In this document: one piece after another, positions 1 through 5,660 of the stretch
Position numbering within the stretch: position 1 is the first letter of the stretch
Layout: every line of letters begins with the position of its first letter
Assembly (NCBI GenBank): GCA_020726005.1
Contig: DYTL01000046.1
Span: forward strand, 1-6,432
Direction of reading: 5' to 3'
Origin: Microcaldota archaeon
Lineage (GTDB): Archaea; Micrarchaeota; Micrarchaeia; Anstonellales; Bilamarchaeaceae
Length of the DNA: 6,432 nt
Notes under the pieces: generated by a model
Databases searched by the model: none
What the model saw: only the letters and a program-made list of their open reading frames with translations
Told to the model about the DNA's origin: nothing
Program-made: the position numbers and the translations under genes

Positions 1-24
1 GTAGAAGATGTTCGGAATTACTGA
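1..24 (+). repeat. 24-bp direct repeat, copy 1
   Basis: These 24 bases recur without a mismatch at 137-160, an offset of 136. Similarity continues more loosely past the repeat: TAAATCCGCAA at 30-40 resembles TAAACCTGCAA at 164-174. Read in frame 1 the repeat spells VEDVRNY followed by a TGA stop, so copy 1 could be the last seven codons of a gene entering from beyond the left edge; seven codons are too few to prove it. The repeat starts at the first base of the window, so its left boundary is unknown. Confidence 0.85.
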
Positions 25-37
25 TTCAGTAAATCCG
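13..37. repeat. Imperfect 12-bp inverted repeat
   Basis: The arms CGGAATTACTGA (13-24) and TCAGTAAATCCG (26-37) are complementary around the single base 25, with one A/A mismatch (17/33). The left arm lies inside the direct repeat; the second repeat copy lacks the right arm. The dyad covers the TGA at 22-24, as the hairpin after the aCPSF1 gene covers that gene's TAA. It may be the end structure of an upstream transcript or a dimeric-protein binding site. Confidence 0.6.
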
Positions 38-58
38 CAAGTAAATAAAAACCTTCCG

Positions 59-75
59 ATTTCGAAGTTCGAAAT
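59..75. repeat. Perfect 8-bp inverted repeat rich in TTCGAA
   Basis: ATTTCGAA (59-66) and TTCGAAAT (68-75) are exact reverse complements around one base, G67. It lies 3 bases before a TATA-like run (TTTATAAT, 78-85). The tight spacing suits a protein-binding dyad better than an RNA hairpin. Function is inferred only. Confidence 0.55.
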
Positions 76-116
76 TTTTATAATTTATACGAAAGATTAG
101 TAAATATAATGTTCGG

Positions 117-126
117 TTCGCGCGAA
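117..126. repeat. 10-bp perfect palindrome TTCGCGCGAA
   Basis: A self-complementary TTCGCGCGAA in an otherwise A+T-rich leader. It follows the second of three copies of the octamer ATGTTCGG (8-15, 109-116, 144-151). It may be an operator for lemA or chance; no known regulator site was recognised. Confidence 0.4.
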
Positions 127-136
127 TGGTTTAGTT

Positions 137-160
137 GTAGAAGATGTTCGGAATTACTGA
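137..160 (+). repeat. 24-bp direct repeat, copy 2
   Basis: Exact second copy of bases 1-24. In the same frame the sequence from 110 reads CSVRANGLVVEDVRNY and then TGA, after a TAA at 107-109, so this copy also ends an open stretch at the same stop codon. This fits a remnant of a duplicated gene tail, now in the lemA leader. The alternative is a duplicated regulatory segment. It ends 17 bases before the lemA TATA box. Confidence 0.85.
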
Positions 161-177
161 ACATAAACCTGCAAATA

Positions 178-185
178 TTTATAAA
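178..185 (+). promoter_or_regulatory. TATA box of lemA
   Basis: TTTATAAA, preceded by the purine-rich GCAAATA that could serve as a BRE. Its centre is about 25 bases before 206-208, so transcription probably starts at or just before the GGTGAT ribosome site, giving a 5' leader of only about 10-12 bases. Confidence 0.65.
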
Positions 186-207
186 TTCAATACACGTATT
201 TATTTAT

Positions 208-213
208 GGTGAT
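208..213 (+). promoter_or_regulatory. Ribosome-binding site GGTGAT of lemA (decides the start)
   Basis: GGTGAT is complementary to AUCACC in the archaeal 16S 3' tail and lies 4 bases before the ATG at 218. The G of the in-frame ATG at 206 is its first base, so that ATG cannot use this site. The start at 218 is therefore preferred. Confidence 0.8.
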
Positions 214-217
214 ATTA

Positions 218-781
218 ATGATAAATGTATTTATGGGATTACTATTAGTTGTTTTAGTAGTTTTTGTATTAGTTGCACTCGTTCTAATTGGAATATATAA
301 TCGGTTGGTGCAATTAAAAGTACGCATAGACAACGCATGGGCACAAATAGAAGTTCAACTCAAAAGGAGATATGACCTTATCCCGAATCTTATTGAAACA
401 GTGAAAGGATATGCAAAACACGAAAAAGGTACGTTTGAAGAAGTTACAAAACTGAGAACCGCAATAATGAGCGGAACACCAGGAGAAAGAGCAAAAGCAA
501 ATGATTTGCTTACAGGTGCGCTTAAATCATTATTTGCAGTTGCAGAAAATTATCCTGTACTAAAAGCAAATGAGAATTTTAAGGCACTTCAGGATGAGCT
601 CGCAGGTACAGAAAACAAAATTTCTTATGTGCGTATGGCGTACAATGATTCTGTAATGGAATATAATACTACCATAAAGCAATTTCCTACAAATACGATT
701 GCAAGTATGTTTAACTTTAAGGAAAGCCAATTTTTTGAGGCAACCGAAGTTGAACGTGAAAACATAAAGGTACAATTCTAA
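218..781 (+). CDS. lemA: LemA family membrane protein
   Basis: LemA family protein of 187 residues, close to the usual family length. Residues 5-27 form one hydrophobic membrane anchor (MGLLLVVLVVFVLVALVLIG), followed by the family hallmark around residues 27-68: YNRLVQLKVRIDNAWAQIEV, then RYDLIPNLIETVKGY, and an A/K/E-rich helical bundle. The C-terminus FFEATEVERENIKVQF is also typical. Orientation is probably N-out with a soluble helical domain. The molecular role of LemA is not established; the gene often neighbours htpX, as it does here two genes on, which suggests a role in membrane stress or protein quality control. The start at 218 is chosen over the in-frame ATG at 206 because GGTGAT lies 4 bases before it. 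It has its own TATA box, and a T7 tract follows the stop directly. Confidence 0.95.
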   Translation: MINVFMGLLLVVLVVFVLVALVLIGIYNRLVQLKVRIDNAWAQIEVQLKRRYDLIPNLIETVKGYAKHEKGTFEEVTKLRTAIMSGTPGERAKANDLLTGALKSLFAVAENYPVLKANENFKALQDELAGTENKISYVRMAYNDSVMEYNTTIKQFPTNTIASMFNFKESQFFEATEVERENIKVQF

Positions 782-791
782 TTTTTTTCTT
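782..791 (+). terminator. T-tract after lemA
   Basis: Seven T residues followed by CTT begin directly after the lemA TAA, with no hairpin. This matches the U-rich signals at which archaeal RNA polymerase, helped by aCPSF1/FttA, ends transcription. It may separate lemA from the next two genes, or act only partly. Confidence 0.5.
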
Positions 792-800
792 AAAAAATAA
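791..800 (+). promoter_or_regulatory. Possible TATA box of the GNAT gene
   Basis: TAAAAAATAA is centred about 29 bases before the ATG at 825. In such A+T-rich DNA the match is weak evidence, but together with the T7 tract just upstream it suggests that the acetyltransferase and htpX could form their own transcript. Confidence 0.35.
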
Positions 801-824
801 TCTAAAATAAGAAAAGGTAGACCA

Positions 825-1346
825 ATGGAGAGAATAGAGATTATAAGAAATGGAAAAGATCTACTAAAAATTGGAGCAAAACAATTTATGGATTATATAA
901 ATTCCTTTGTTGACGAAAAAGCATATATATCATTAAATAAGAAAATGACTTTGAAACAAGAAAACGAGTGGTTAAGAAATAGTGCAAAAGAAATTAATGC
1001 AAAACGCAAGATAAAAATAATCTTATTTATTGATGAAAAGATCGCTGGAATTTGCGATATAAGAAAAGGAAAAATTGCTGAACAGTATAACGTAGACTTT
1101 GGGCTTTCTATTATAAAAAAATATAGAGGACATGGATATGGTGAAATGCTTTTACGCAAAGGAATTGAAATTGCGAAAAAGAGATTTAATCCGCATAAAA
1201 TTTGGATAAGTTATCAAGGGGAAAATAAAATTGCAAAAAAATTATATACTAAAATAGGGTTTGTGAAGGTTGCACGTTTAAAAGAATATGTAAACCATTT
1301 TGGAAAATGGATGGATAAAATAATTATGGAATATCAAAATAAATAA
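825..1346 (+). CDS. GNAT family N-acetyltransferase
   Basis: Predicted cytosolic acetyl-CoA-dependent N-acetyltransferase of 173 residues; substrate unknown. The acetyl-CoA pyrophosphate loop R-x-x-G-x-G is present as RGHGYG (101-106) after the beta-4 segment VDFGLSIIKKY. The C-terminal GNAT pattern is ENKIAKKLYTKIGF (133-146), with Asn134 and Tyr141 in the usual places, followed by RLKEYVNHFGKWMDKIIM. The tail resembles RimI/RimJ-like and small-molecule GNATs, and I cannot choose between protein and metabolite acetylation. The gene is clearly richer in A+T than its neighbours: about 26% G+C over 841-1080 by hand count, against 38-45% in sampled htpX and psmB lines; lysine is very frequent. 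The start has only a weak site, AGGTAG at 815-820. It ends 11 bases before htpX, with no T tract between. Confidence 0.88.
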   Translation: MERIEIIRNGKDLLKIGAKQFMDYINSFVDEKAYISLNKKMTLKQENEWLRNSAKEINAKRKIKIILFIDEKIAGICDIRKGKIAEQYNVDFGLSIIKKYRGHGYGEMLLRKGIEIAKKRFNPHKIWISYQGENKIAKKLYTKIGFVKVARLKEYVNHFGKWMDKIIMEYQNK

Positions 1347-1357
1347 CGCGTGAAATT

Positions 1358-2236
1358 ATGGAAAAAGTAAATATTTTTGATGCAATGGATGCGAATAAGC
1401 GCAATTCGACTATTTTTATGTTTTTTATATCTGCACTTCTTTTTGCGGGAATAGTAATGCTTGCGTATATTCTTGATTTAGGAGAAATCGGGTTTATAAC
1501 TGCGCTAGTCCTTGTTTTGATTTACGTACTTTTTGCATATTATGCCGGAGCTAAAACCATTTTAAGTATAAGTGGTGCGCGCGAACTCAAAGAAAATGAA
1601 GAACCATTTATTCAAAATGTAGTGGAAGGACTTGCGCTTGCTGCAGGAATTCCAAAACCAAGAATATGGATAATGGAGGATGAAGGATTGAACGCATTTG
1701 CAACAGGTATTGAACCCAAAAACAGCCATATAGTTTTCACGCGCGGTATTCTTAAAAATATGAAACGAGAAGAACTTGAAGGAGTTGCGGCACACGAGAT
1801 TTCGCATATTGCAAATTATGACATAAGGTTTGCCACTCTTGTTGTGATAATGATTGGTGCAATAGCTATTATAGGAGCTTTTGGATGGAGATATTTTGTA
1901 TATGGTGGTAGTAGTAATAGAAAAGGAAAGAACGCATATATTTTGATTATTGCACTGATATTCGCAGTACTCGCTCCAATCTTCGCAGAACTTGTAAAAT
2001 TCGCAATTTCAAGACAACGAGAATATCTTGCAGATGCAAACGGTGCTAAACTTACTCGCTATCCAGAGGGGCTTGCTTCAGCGCTCGAAAAAATAAAAGG
2101 ACACGCAACAGTTGCTGCAGCAACAAATACAACCGCTTCATTATTTATTTCAGATCCATTCGAAAAAAAATTTGCAGGATTTTTTGCAACGCACCCTCCA
2201 ATTGAGGATAGAGTAAAAAGATTACGTGCGATGTGA
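1358..2236 (+). CDS. htpX: HtpX-like membrane zinc metalloprotease (M48)
   Basis: Membrane endopeptidase of the M48B/HtpX family, 292 residues, normal length. HEISH at 146-150 gives zinc ligands His146 and His150 and catalytic Glu147; Glu222 in REYLADANGA is the expected third ligand. Hydrophobic segments lie near 17-38, 44-63, 158-176 and 193-217, matching the family's four membrane-associated helices with the active site on the cytosolic side. Other family motifs are NAFATG (112-117) and THPPIEDRVKRL (278-289). HtpX removes misfolded or damaged membrane proteins. The start ATG has GTGA at 1350-1353, 4 bases upstream, a partial version of the local GGTGAT site. It probably shares a transcript with the GNAT gene 11 bases before it, and functionally pairs with lemA. 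A T6 tract follows at 2271. Confidence 0.95.
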   Translation: MEKVNIFDAMDANKRNSTIFMFFISALLFAGIVMLAYILDLGEIGFITALVLVLIYVLFAYYAGAKTILSISGARELKENEEPFIQNVVEGLALAAGIPKPRIWIMEDEGLNAFATGIEPKNSHIVFTRGILKNMKREELEGVAAHEISHIANYDIRFATLVVIMIGAIAIIGAFGWRYFVYGGSSNRKGKNAYILIIALIFAVLAPIFAELVKFAISRQREYLADANGAKLTRYPEGLASALEKIKGHATVAAATNTTASLFISDPFEKKFAGFFATHPPIEDRVKRLRAM

Positions 2237-2270
2237 ATTTTCAGTTACGCATTAGACGGATATACTTTAA

Positions 2271-2276
2271 TTTTTT
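2271..2276 (+). terminator. T-tract after htpX
   Basis: A T6 run inside ACTTTAATTTTTTG, 34 bases after the htpX stop and before the psmB promoter. There is no hairpin. It fits U-tract termination of the archaeal type. Confidence 0.45.
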
Positions 2277-2322
2277 GTATGTAAAATTGTCGTGCGCCAA
2301 ATCATTTTAAAATGTTTGCTTC

Positions 2323-2328
2323 TTATAA
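2323..2328 (+). promoter_or_regulatory. TATA box of psmB
   Basis: TTATAA centred about 27 bases before 2352, which predicts a leader of roughly 12-16 bases that begins just ahead of GGTGAT. The gap 2237-2366 otherwise holds only the htpX T-tract. Confidence 0.5.
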
Positions 2329-2356
2329 CTACTATTAACCTCAGCTAATTTTATAT

Positions 2357-2362
2357 GGTGAT
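2357..2362 (+). promoter_or_regulatory. Ribosome-binding site GGTGAT of psmB (decides the start)
   Basis: GGTGAT lies 4 bases before the ATG at 2367, the same geometry as for lemA and aCPSF1. It overlaps the in-frame ATG at 2355, which would add MVIS and cannot use the site. Confidence 0.8.
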
Positions 2363-2366
2363 ATCA

Positions 2367-3014
2367 ATGGAACGTGTGCAAAACGAATCTATGTCAAAAG
2401 CATTGAAAACCGGAACTACGACTGTAGGTCTTGTATGTAAAAATGGGGTGGTACTTGCGAGCGACAGGCGCGCAACAATGGGATATCTTATTGCAAGCAA
2501 AGATATAGATAAAATTTATCCAGTTGCAGATCATATCGCAATGACTATAGCTGGTGGAGTGGGCGATGCACAAACCCTTATAAGATGGATGCAGGCAGAA
2601 CTTAAGCTTTACGAGCTTAGGCATGGAAGAAAAATAACAATTGAAGCCGCAGCAACTTTGCTTGCAAACATACTAACTCAATATAAATTTTATCCTTTTT
2701 TTGTCCAACTTCTTTTAGGAGGTTATAACAAAGAAGATAGAAAATCTAAATTGTTTAGTGTAGATATGTTTGGTGGAATTACCGAAGAAAAGCTTGCGAG
2801 TACAGGAAGCGGTTCTCCAATCGCGTATGGTGTTCTTGAAGAATTATTTAAAGAAGATGTTTTGGCAAATGAAAATTTGCGCATAGCTACAAAGGCTGTG
2901 ATCGCAGCAATGAAAAGAGATTGCGCAAGTGGCGAGCGCGTTGACCTCGTATTAGTTGATGAAAATGGCTTCAAACGATATACTAAGGAAGAAATTCAGC
3001 AGTTGCTTGTTTAG
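2367..3014 (+). CDS. psmB: Archaeal 20S proteasome subunit beta
   Basis: Catalytic beta subunit of the 20S proteasome, 215 residues. A 16-residue propeptide ending KTG is cut before Thr17, the N-terminal nucleophile of the mature enzyme. In mature numbering Thr1, Asp17 (ASDRR) and Lys33 (DIDKIY) sit at exactly the expected positions; the GSGSP loop and RDCASG (Asp169, Ser172) complete the active-site support. The subunit forms the two inner heptameric rings between alpha rings and degrades proteins unfolded by PAN or Cdc48-type ATPases. No alpha subunit gene is in the window. The 2367 start is set by GGTGAT 4 bases upstream. It lies directly before the aCPSF1 gene, a pairing I recall from other archaea such as Methanocaldococcus and Thermococcales. 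A T6 tract follows the stop. Confidence 0.97.
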   Translation: MERVQNESMSKALKTGTTTVGLVCKNGVVLASDRRATMGYLIASKDIDKIYPVADHIAMTIAGGVGDAQTLIRWMQAELKLYELRHGRKITIEAAATLLANILTQYKFYPFFVQLLLGGYNKEDRKSKLFSVDMFGGITEEKLASTGSGSPIAYGVLEELFKEDVLANENLRIATKAVIAAMKRDCASGERVDLVLVDENGFKRYTKEEIQQLLV

Positions 3015-3015
3015 C

Positions 3016-3021
3016 TTTTTT
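3016..3021 (+). terminator. T-tract after psmB
   Basis: T6 starts one base after the psmB TAG, with no hairpin. The remaining 150 bases up to the aCPSF1 start are A+T-rich; they contain a small 5-bp inverted repeat (ATTGG 3072-3076 / CCAAT 3085-3089) and no convincing TATA box. Confidence 0.5.
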
Positions 3022-3161
3022 AGAAAATTCATACTGTAATTAGAAGACAAATTTTCATAAATTTTGTTTACATTGGAATATCTCCCAATACAAAAATAAT
3101 TTCATCCAGAGAATAAATTCTAAAAAAAATTGCAAAATAGTTCTTCCAAATAAAATTTTAT

Positions 3162-3167
3162 GGTGAT
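3162..3167 (+). promoter_or_regulatory. Ribosome-binding site GGTGAT of the aCPSF1 gene (decides a TTG start)
   Basis: GGTGAT lies 4 bases before a TTG at 3172 and overlaps an in-frame ATG at 3160. By analogy with lemA and psmB the TTG is the start and the ATG belongs to the ribosome site. An ATG start at 3160 would add the four residues MVIK. Confidence 0.7.
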
Positions 3168-3171
3168 AAAA

Positions 3172-5070
3172 TTGTATTATAAAGATATTGAAAAAATAGT
3201 CATGGAGATAATGCCTAAGAAATGCGAAGTCACAAAAGTTGAGCCAGAGGGCCTTAATATAGTAATTTACTTAAAAAATGTGAACATGTTTTATGCCTGC
3301 GATCAGCTCATAAAGCAAGTGGCTGACGCAATAAAAAAGAAAGTGTTCATACGCGCAGATGTTAGTGTATTAACAGATATGGAAGAAGCAATAAAAAAGA
3401 TAAAACAGATAATTCCTCCTGAAGTTGATATTACAAGTATACGTTTTGTTCCGGAATTCAGTGAAGTTCATATTGAATCAATTAAACCCGGACTCGTAAT
3501 AGGAAAGGGAGGCGTCATACTTAGGGAAATAATGCTTCAGACCAACTGGGCACCAATAATACTTAGAACACCAACAATGGCTTCAAATACTATAAATGGA
3601 ATAAGGAAAAGTTTCGTGCTCGAAGCCATGGATAGAAAAAAAATACTTTCTTCAGTTGGAAAGCATATTTGTCAATCAATGCCCAAAAGCGATTGGCTGC
3701 GTGTTTCTTTTTTAGGTGGTTTTAAAGAAGTTGGAAGAAGTTGTATGCTTGTACAGACCAACAACAGCAAAATCCTTATTGATTGCGGAGTAAATCCAGT
3801 AATAGGCGAACCAACAAAGGCATATCCGTATCTTAATATGATGGGTTTTTCGCTTGACCAACTTGACGGAGTAGTAATTTCTCATGGACATATGGATCAT
3901 ATGGGATTTTTACCTTATCTTTATGAATACGGATATGAAGGCCCTGTTTATGCAACACCACCTACAAGGGATTTCATGGCATTGCTTCAACAGGATTATA
4001 TAAACGTTATGAAAAAAAGTTTCGGGACTGATCCTCCGTATACAAAAAAAGATGTGCAAAAGGAACTTAGATATGTAATCCCAGTGGATTATGAAGAAGT
4101 AGTAGATATAACTCCTGAAATAAAAATGACTTTTTATAATGCAGGGCACATACTTGGAAGTGCAATGGTACATTTACATGTTGGAGAAGGATTACATAAT
4201 CTTGTTTATACTGGAGATATAAAATTCGGGTTTACACGGCTCTTCGATCCTGCGAACATAAGTTTTCCGCGCGTGGAGACAATGTTTGTTGAAAGTACTT
4301 ATGGTGGCTGGGAAGACGTTACACCTGCGCGTGCACAAAGCGAACTGGTACTTACACGCGTAATAAAGGAAACTGTGGATAAAAAAGGAAACGTTCTCAT
4401 TCCTGTCTTTTCAGTTGGAAGAAGTCAGGAAATATTGCTTGTACTTGAAGATTATTATAAACGCAATCCTGATTTTAATGTGCCTGTTTATATAGATGGC
4501 ATGGTACTTGAAGCAAGTGCGATACATACTGCTTATCCTAAATATCTTAGGGAAAATCTCGAAAAACGCATACTTTCAAATCAAAGTCCATTTGAATCAC
4601 CGATGATATCTGTTGCGAAAGGCGAGAACAAACAAACTTTAGTTGGAAACGGCGAACCAGGAATAATACTTGCGCCTTCTGGAATGCTCAACGGCGGTCC
4701 GAGTTATGAATATCTGAGAATGATGGCTCATGATGAAAAGAATACGCTAATTTTTGTAGGATATCAAAGTGCGCTTTCGCTCGGTTCAAAAATCCAAAAA
4801 GGTATGAAAGAAATACCTATAATAGGGGACGACGGACGAACCGAAATTATGAAAATAAATATGCGCGTGGAAACAGTTGAAGGATTTTCAGGACATAGTG
4901 ACAGATCCCAGCTTATGACGTTTCTTAAAAATGTAATGCCAAGCCCTGAGCGTGTATTTACAATGCACGGGGACTGGTCCAAAACAGAAGATCTTGCAAA
5001 AAGCGCGAGTGCAATGCTCAAACATAATGTTACTGCGCCATTGGACATGGAAGCCATAAGATTAAGATAA
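3172..5070 (+). CDS. fttA: aCPSF1/FttA: KH, metallo-beta-lactamase and beta-CASP ribonuclease
   Basis: Archaeal homologue of the CPSF73 endonuclease, 632 residues from the TTG start, normal for the aCPSF1 family. Order of domains: two KH-like RNA-binding domains (about 1-70 and 71-145, the second with the GKGG loop at 111-114), then a metallo-beta-lactamase fold from FLGGFKEVG (180). Metal ligands are all present: HGHMDH (His238, His240, Asp242, His243), His326 in AGH, Asp349 in TGD. Beta-CASP motif A is Glu374 (ESTYG), motif B His575 (GFSGHSD), motif C His599 (MHGD). The enzyme cuts RNA at U-rich 3' ends and releases archaeal RNA polymerase. It sits next to psmB with its own ribosome site; I see no clear TATA box at the proper distance, so read-through from psmB may contribute. 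A hairpin overlapping its stop codon follows. Confidence 0.96.
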   Translation: MYYKDIEKIVMEIMPKKCEVTKVEPEGLNIVIYLKNVNMFYACDQLIKQVADAIKKKVFIRADVSVLTDMEEAIKKIKQIIPPEVDITSIRFVPEFSEVHIESIKPGLVIGKGGVILREIMLQTNWAPIILRTPTMASNTINGIRKSFVLEAMDRKKILSSVGKHICQSMPKSDWLRVSFLGGFKEVGRSCMLVQTNNSKILIDCGVNPVIGEPTKAYPYLNMMGFSLDQLDGVVISHGHMDHMGFLPYLYEYGYEGPVYATPPTRDFMALLQQDYINVMKKSFGTDPPYTKKDVQKELRYVIPVDYEEVVDITPEIKMTFYNAGHILGSAMVHLHVGEGLHNLVYTGDIKFGFTRLFDPANISFPRVETMFVESTYGGWEDVTPARAQSELVLTRVIKETVDKKGNVLIPVFSVGRSQEILLVLEDYYKRNPDFNVPVYIDGMVLEASAIHTAYPKYLRENLEKRILSNQSPFESPMISVAKGENKQTLVGNGEPGIILAPSGMLNGGPSYEYLRMMAHDEKNTLIFVGYQSALSLGSKIQKGMKEIPIIGDDGRTEIMKINMRVETVEGFSGHSDRSQLMTFLKNVMPSPERVFTMHGDWSKTEDLAKSASAMLKHNVTAPLDMEAIRLR

Positions 5071-5097
5071 TTCGGAAATAACTAATCGCCGAATTAT
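5067..5097. terminator. 9-bp hairpin between convergent genes
   Basis: ATAATTCGG (5067-5075) and CCGAATTAT (5089-5097) are perfect reverse complements with a 13-base loop. The left arm contains the TAA of the aCPSF1 gene. No T run follows closely on the + strand (the nearest is T5 at 5120-5124). On the minus strand a T6 tract precedes the stem. It probably bounds both transcripts and may shield their 3' ends. Confidence 0.6.
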
Positions 5098-5101
5098 TCT
5101 G

Positions 5102-5107
5102 AAAAAA
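5102..5107 (-). terminator. T-tract after the DUF2085 gene
   Basis: On the minus strand T6 follows the TAA of the DUF2085 gene after one base, then the shared hairpin. This is the same hairpin-free U-tract arrangement seen after lemA and psmB. Confidence 0.5.
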
Positions 5108-5108
5108 T

Positions 5109-5660
5109 TTACACTTTGTCTTTTTGCCCCAAAATAAGCATATTAAACATCGGAATTACGCAGAATGGAACTACGATTCCAGCAATAAAACCTGTAATTA
5201 ATCTAAGTTCGTTTGTACTCTGTCTTAATCCTAAAAATTGTGTTCCACCATCTAATGCAATTGGAACTAAAGCAATTAGGAAATAAATAAACGGTGGCAC
5301 TATATTATCATCTATTTTTCTTATAAACAAAAAAATTATCCCTCCAATTATCATTGCGCCGCAAATTGCCAAATCGCGTGCACAAACCGGAAATTTATAG
5401 CCAATAATTCCGTGTGCATTAATTATTCGTTCTCTATCAGTAATATTTGTTCCTGACTGCATGCAATCCGAAATAGTTCCATTTTGGAAATAGCATAATG
5501 AACGTGTTGTAAGCTGGTGGCAAGTTAGTGCATACGCATCATGAAGAAATTCAAAAATCTGCGGAACTGATGAAGCTAAGAATGGTGCTATAAAAATAGG
5601 TCCGGTAAAAAGCAATACAAAACTCATATAAATTGCATAACCTAGATACTTGCACTTCAT
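5109..5660 (-). CDS. DUF2085 family membrane protein
   Basis: Integral membrane protein of 183 residues assigned to DUF2085, a family of unknown function. Hydrophobic segments lie at about 8-29, 97-113, 120-136 and 154-177. Conserved family features visible are CHQ (47-49), C-A-R-D (93-96), DGGTQ (137-141) and the R-x-x-TG stretch RLITG (153-157). Between CHQ and CARD is a polar loop with Cys56 and Cys66 and two N-x-T sequons (NGT 60-62, NIT 72-74), so this loop may be outside the cell and disulfide-bonded; that is inference. The start at 5660 overlaps the stop of the upstream phosphoribosyltransferase as ATGA, so translation is probably coupled. An in-frame ATG at 5726 would add 22 basic, hydrophilic residues read from inside the upstream gene and is rejected. 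Confidence 0.85.
   Translation of the reverse strand: MKCKYLGYAIYMSFVLLFTGPIFIAPFLASSVPQIFEFLHDAYALTCHQLTTRSLCYFQNGTISDCMQSGTNITDRERIINAHGIIGYKFPVCARDLAICGAMIIGGIIFLFIRKIDDNIVPPFIYFLIALVPIALDGGTQFLGLRQSTNELRLITGFIAGIVVPFCVIPMFNMLILGQKDKV

Noticed and set aside
59..75. Resemblance of TTCGAAGTTCGAA to a eukaryotic heat-shock element
   Set aside because: Archaea lack HSF, and the archaeal heat-shock sites I know (Phr, HSR1) have different sequences. Only a generic dyad is claimed.
1..160. CRISPR array from the repeats at the left end
   Set aside because: Only two copies of one repeat 136 bases apart; no regular repeat-spacer pattern and no cas genes.
109..300. Open frame of 63 codons on the + strand
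   Set aside because: It overlaps lemA in another frame, is rich in Cys, Ile and Ser as expected from a shifted reading of a membrane segment, and has no ribosome site. The TATA-like run at 78-85 lies at a suitable distance, so a short transcript is possible but not a protein.
4764..5057. Minus-strand frame of 97 codons inside the aCPSF1 gene, and similar frames elsewhere
   Set aside because: All are reverse-strand shadows of well-supported genes, with low-complexity composition, no motifs and no ribosome sites.
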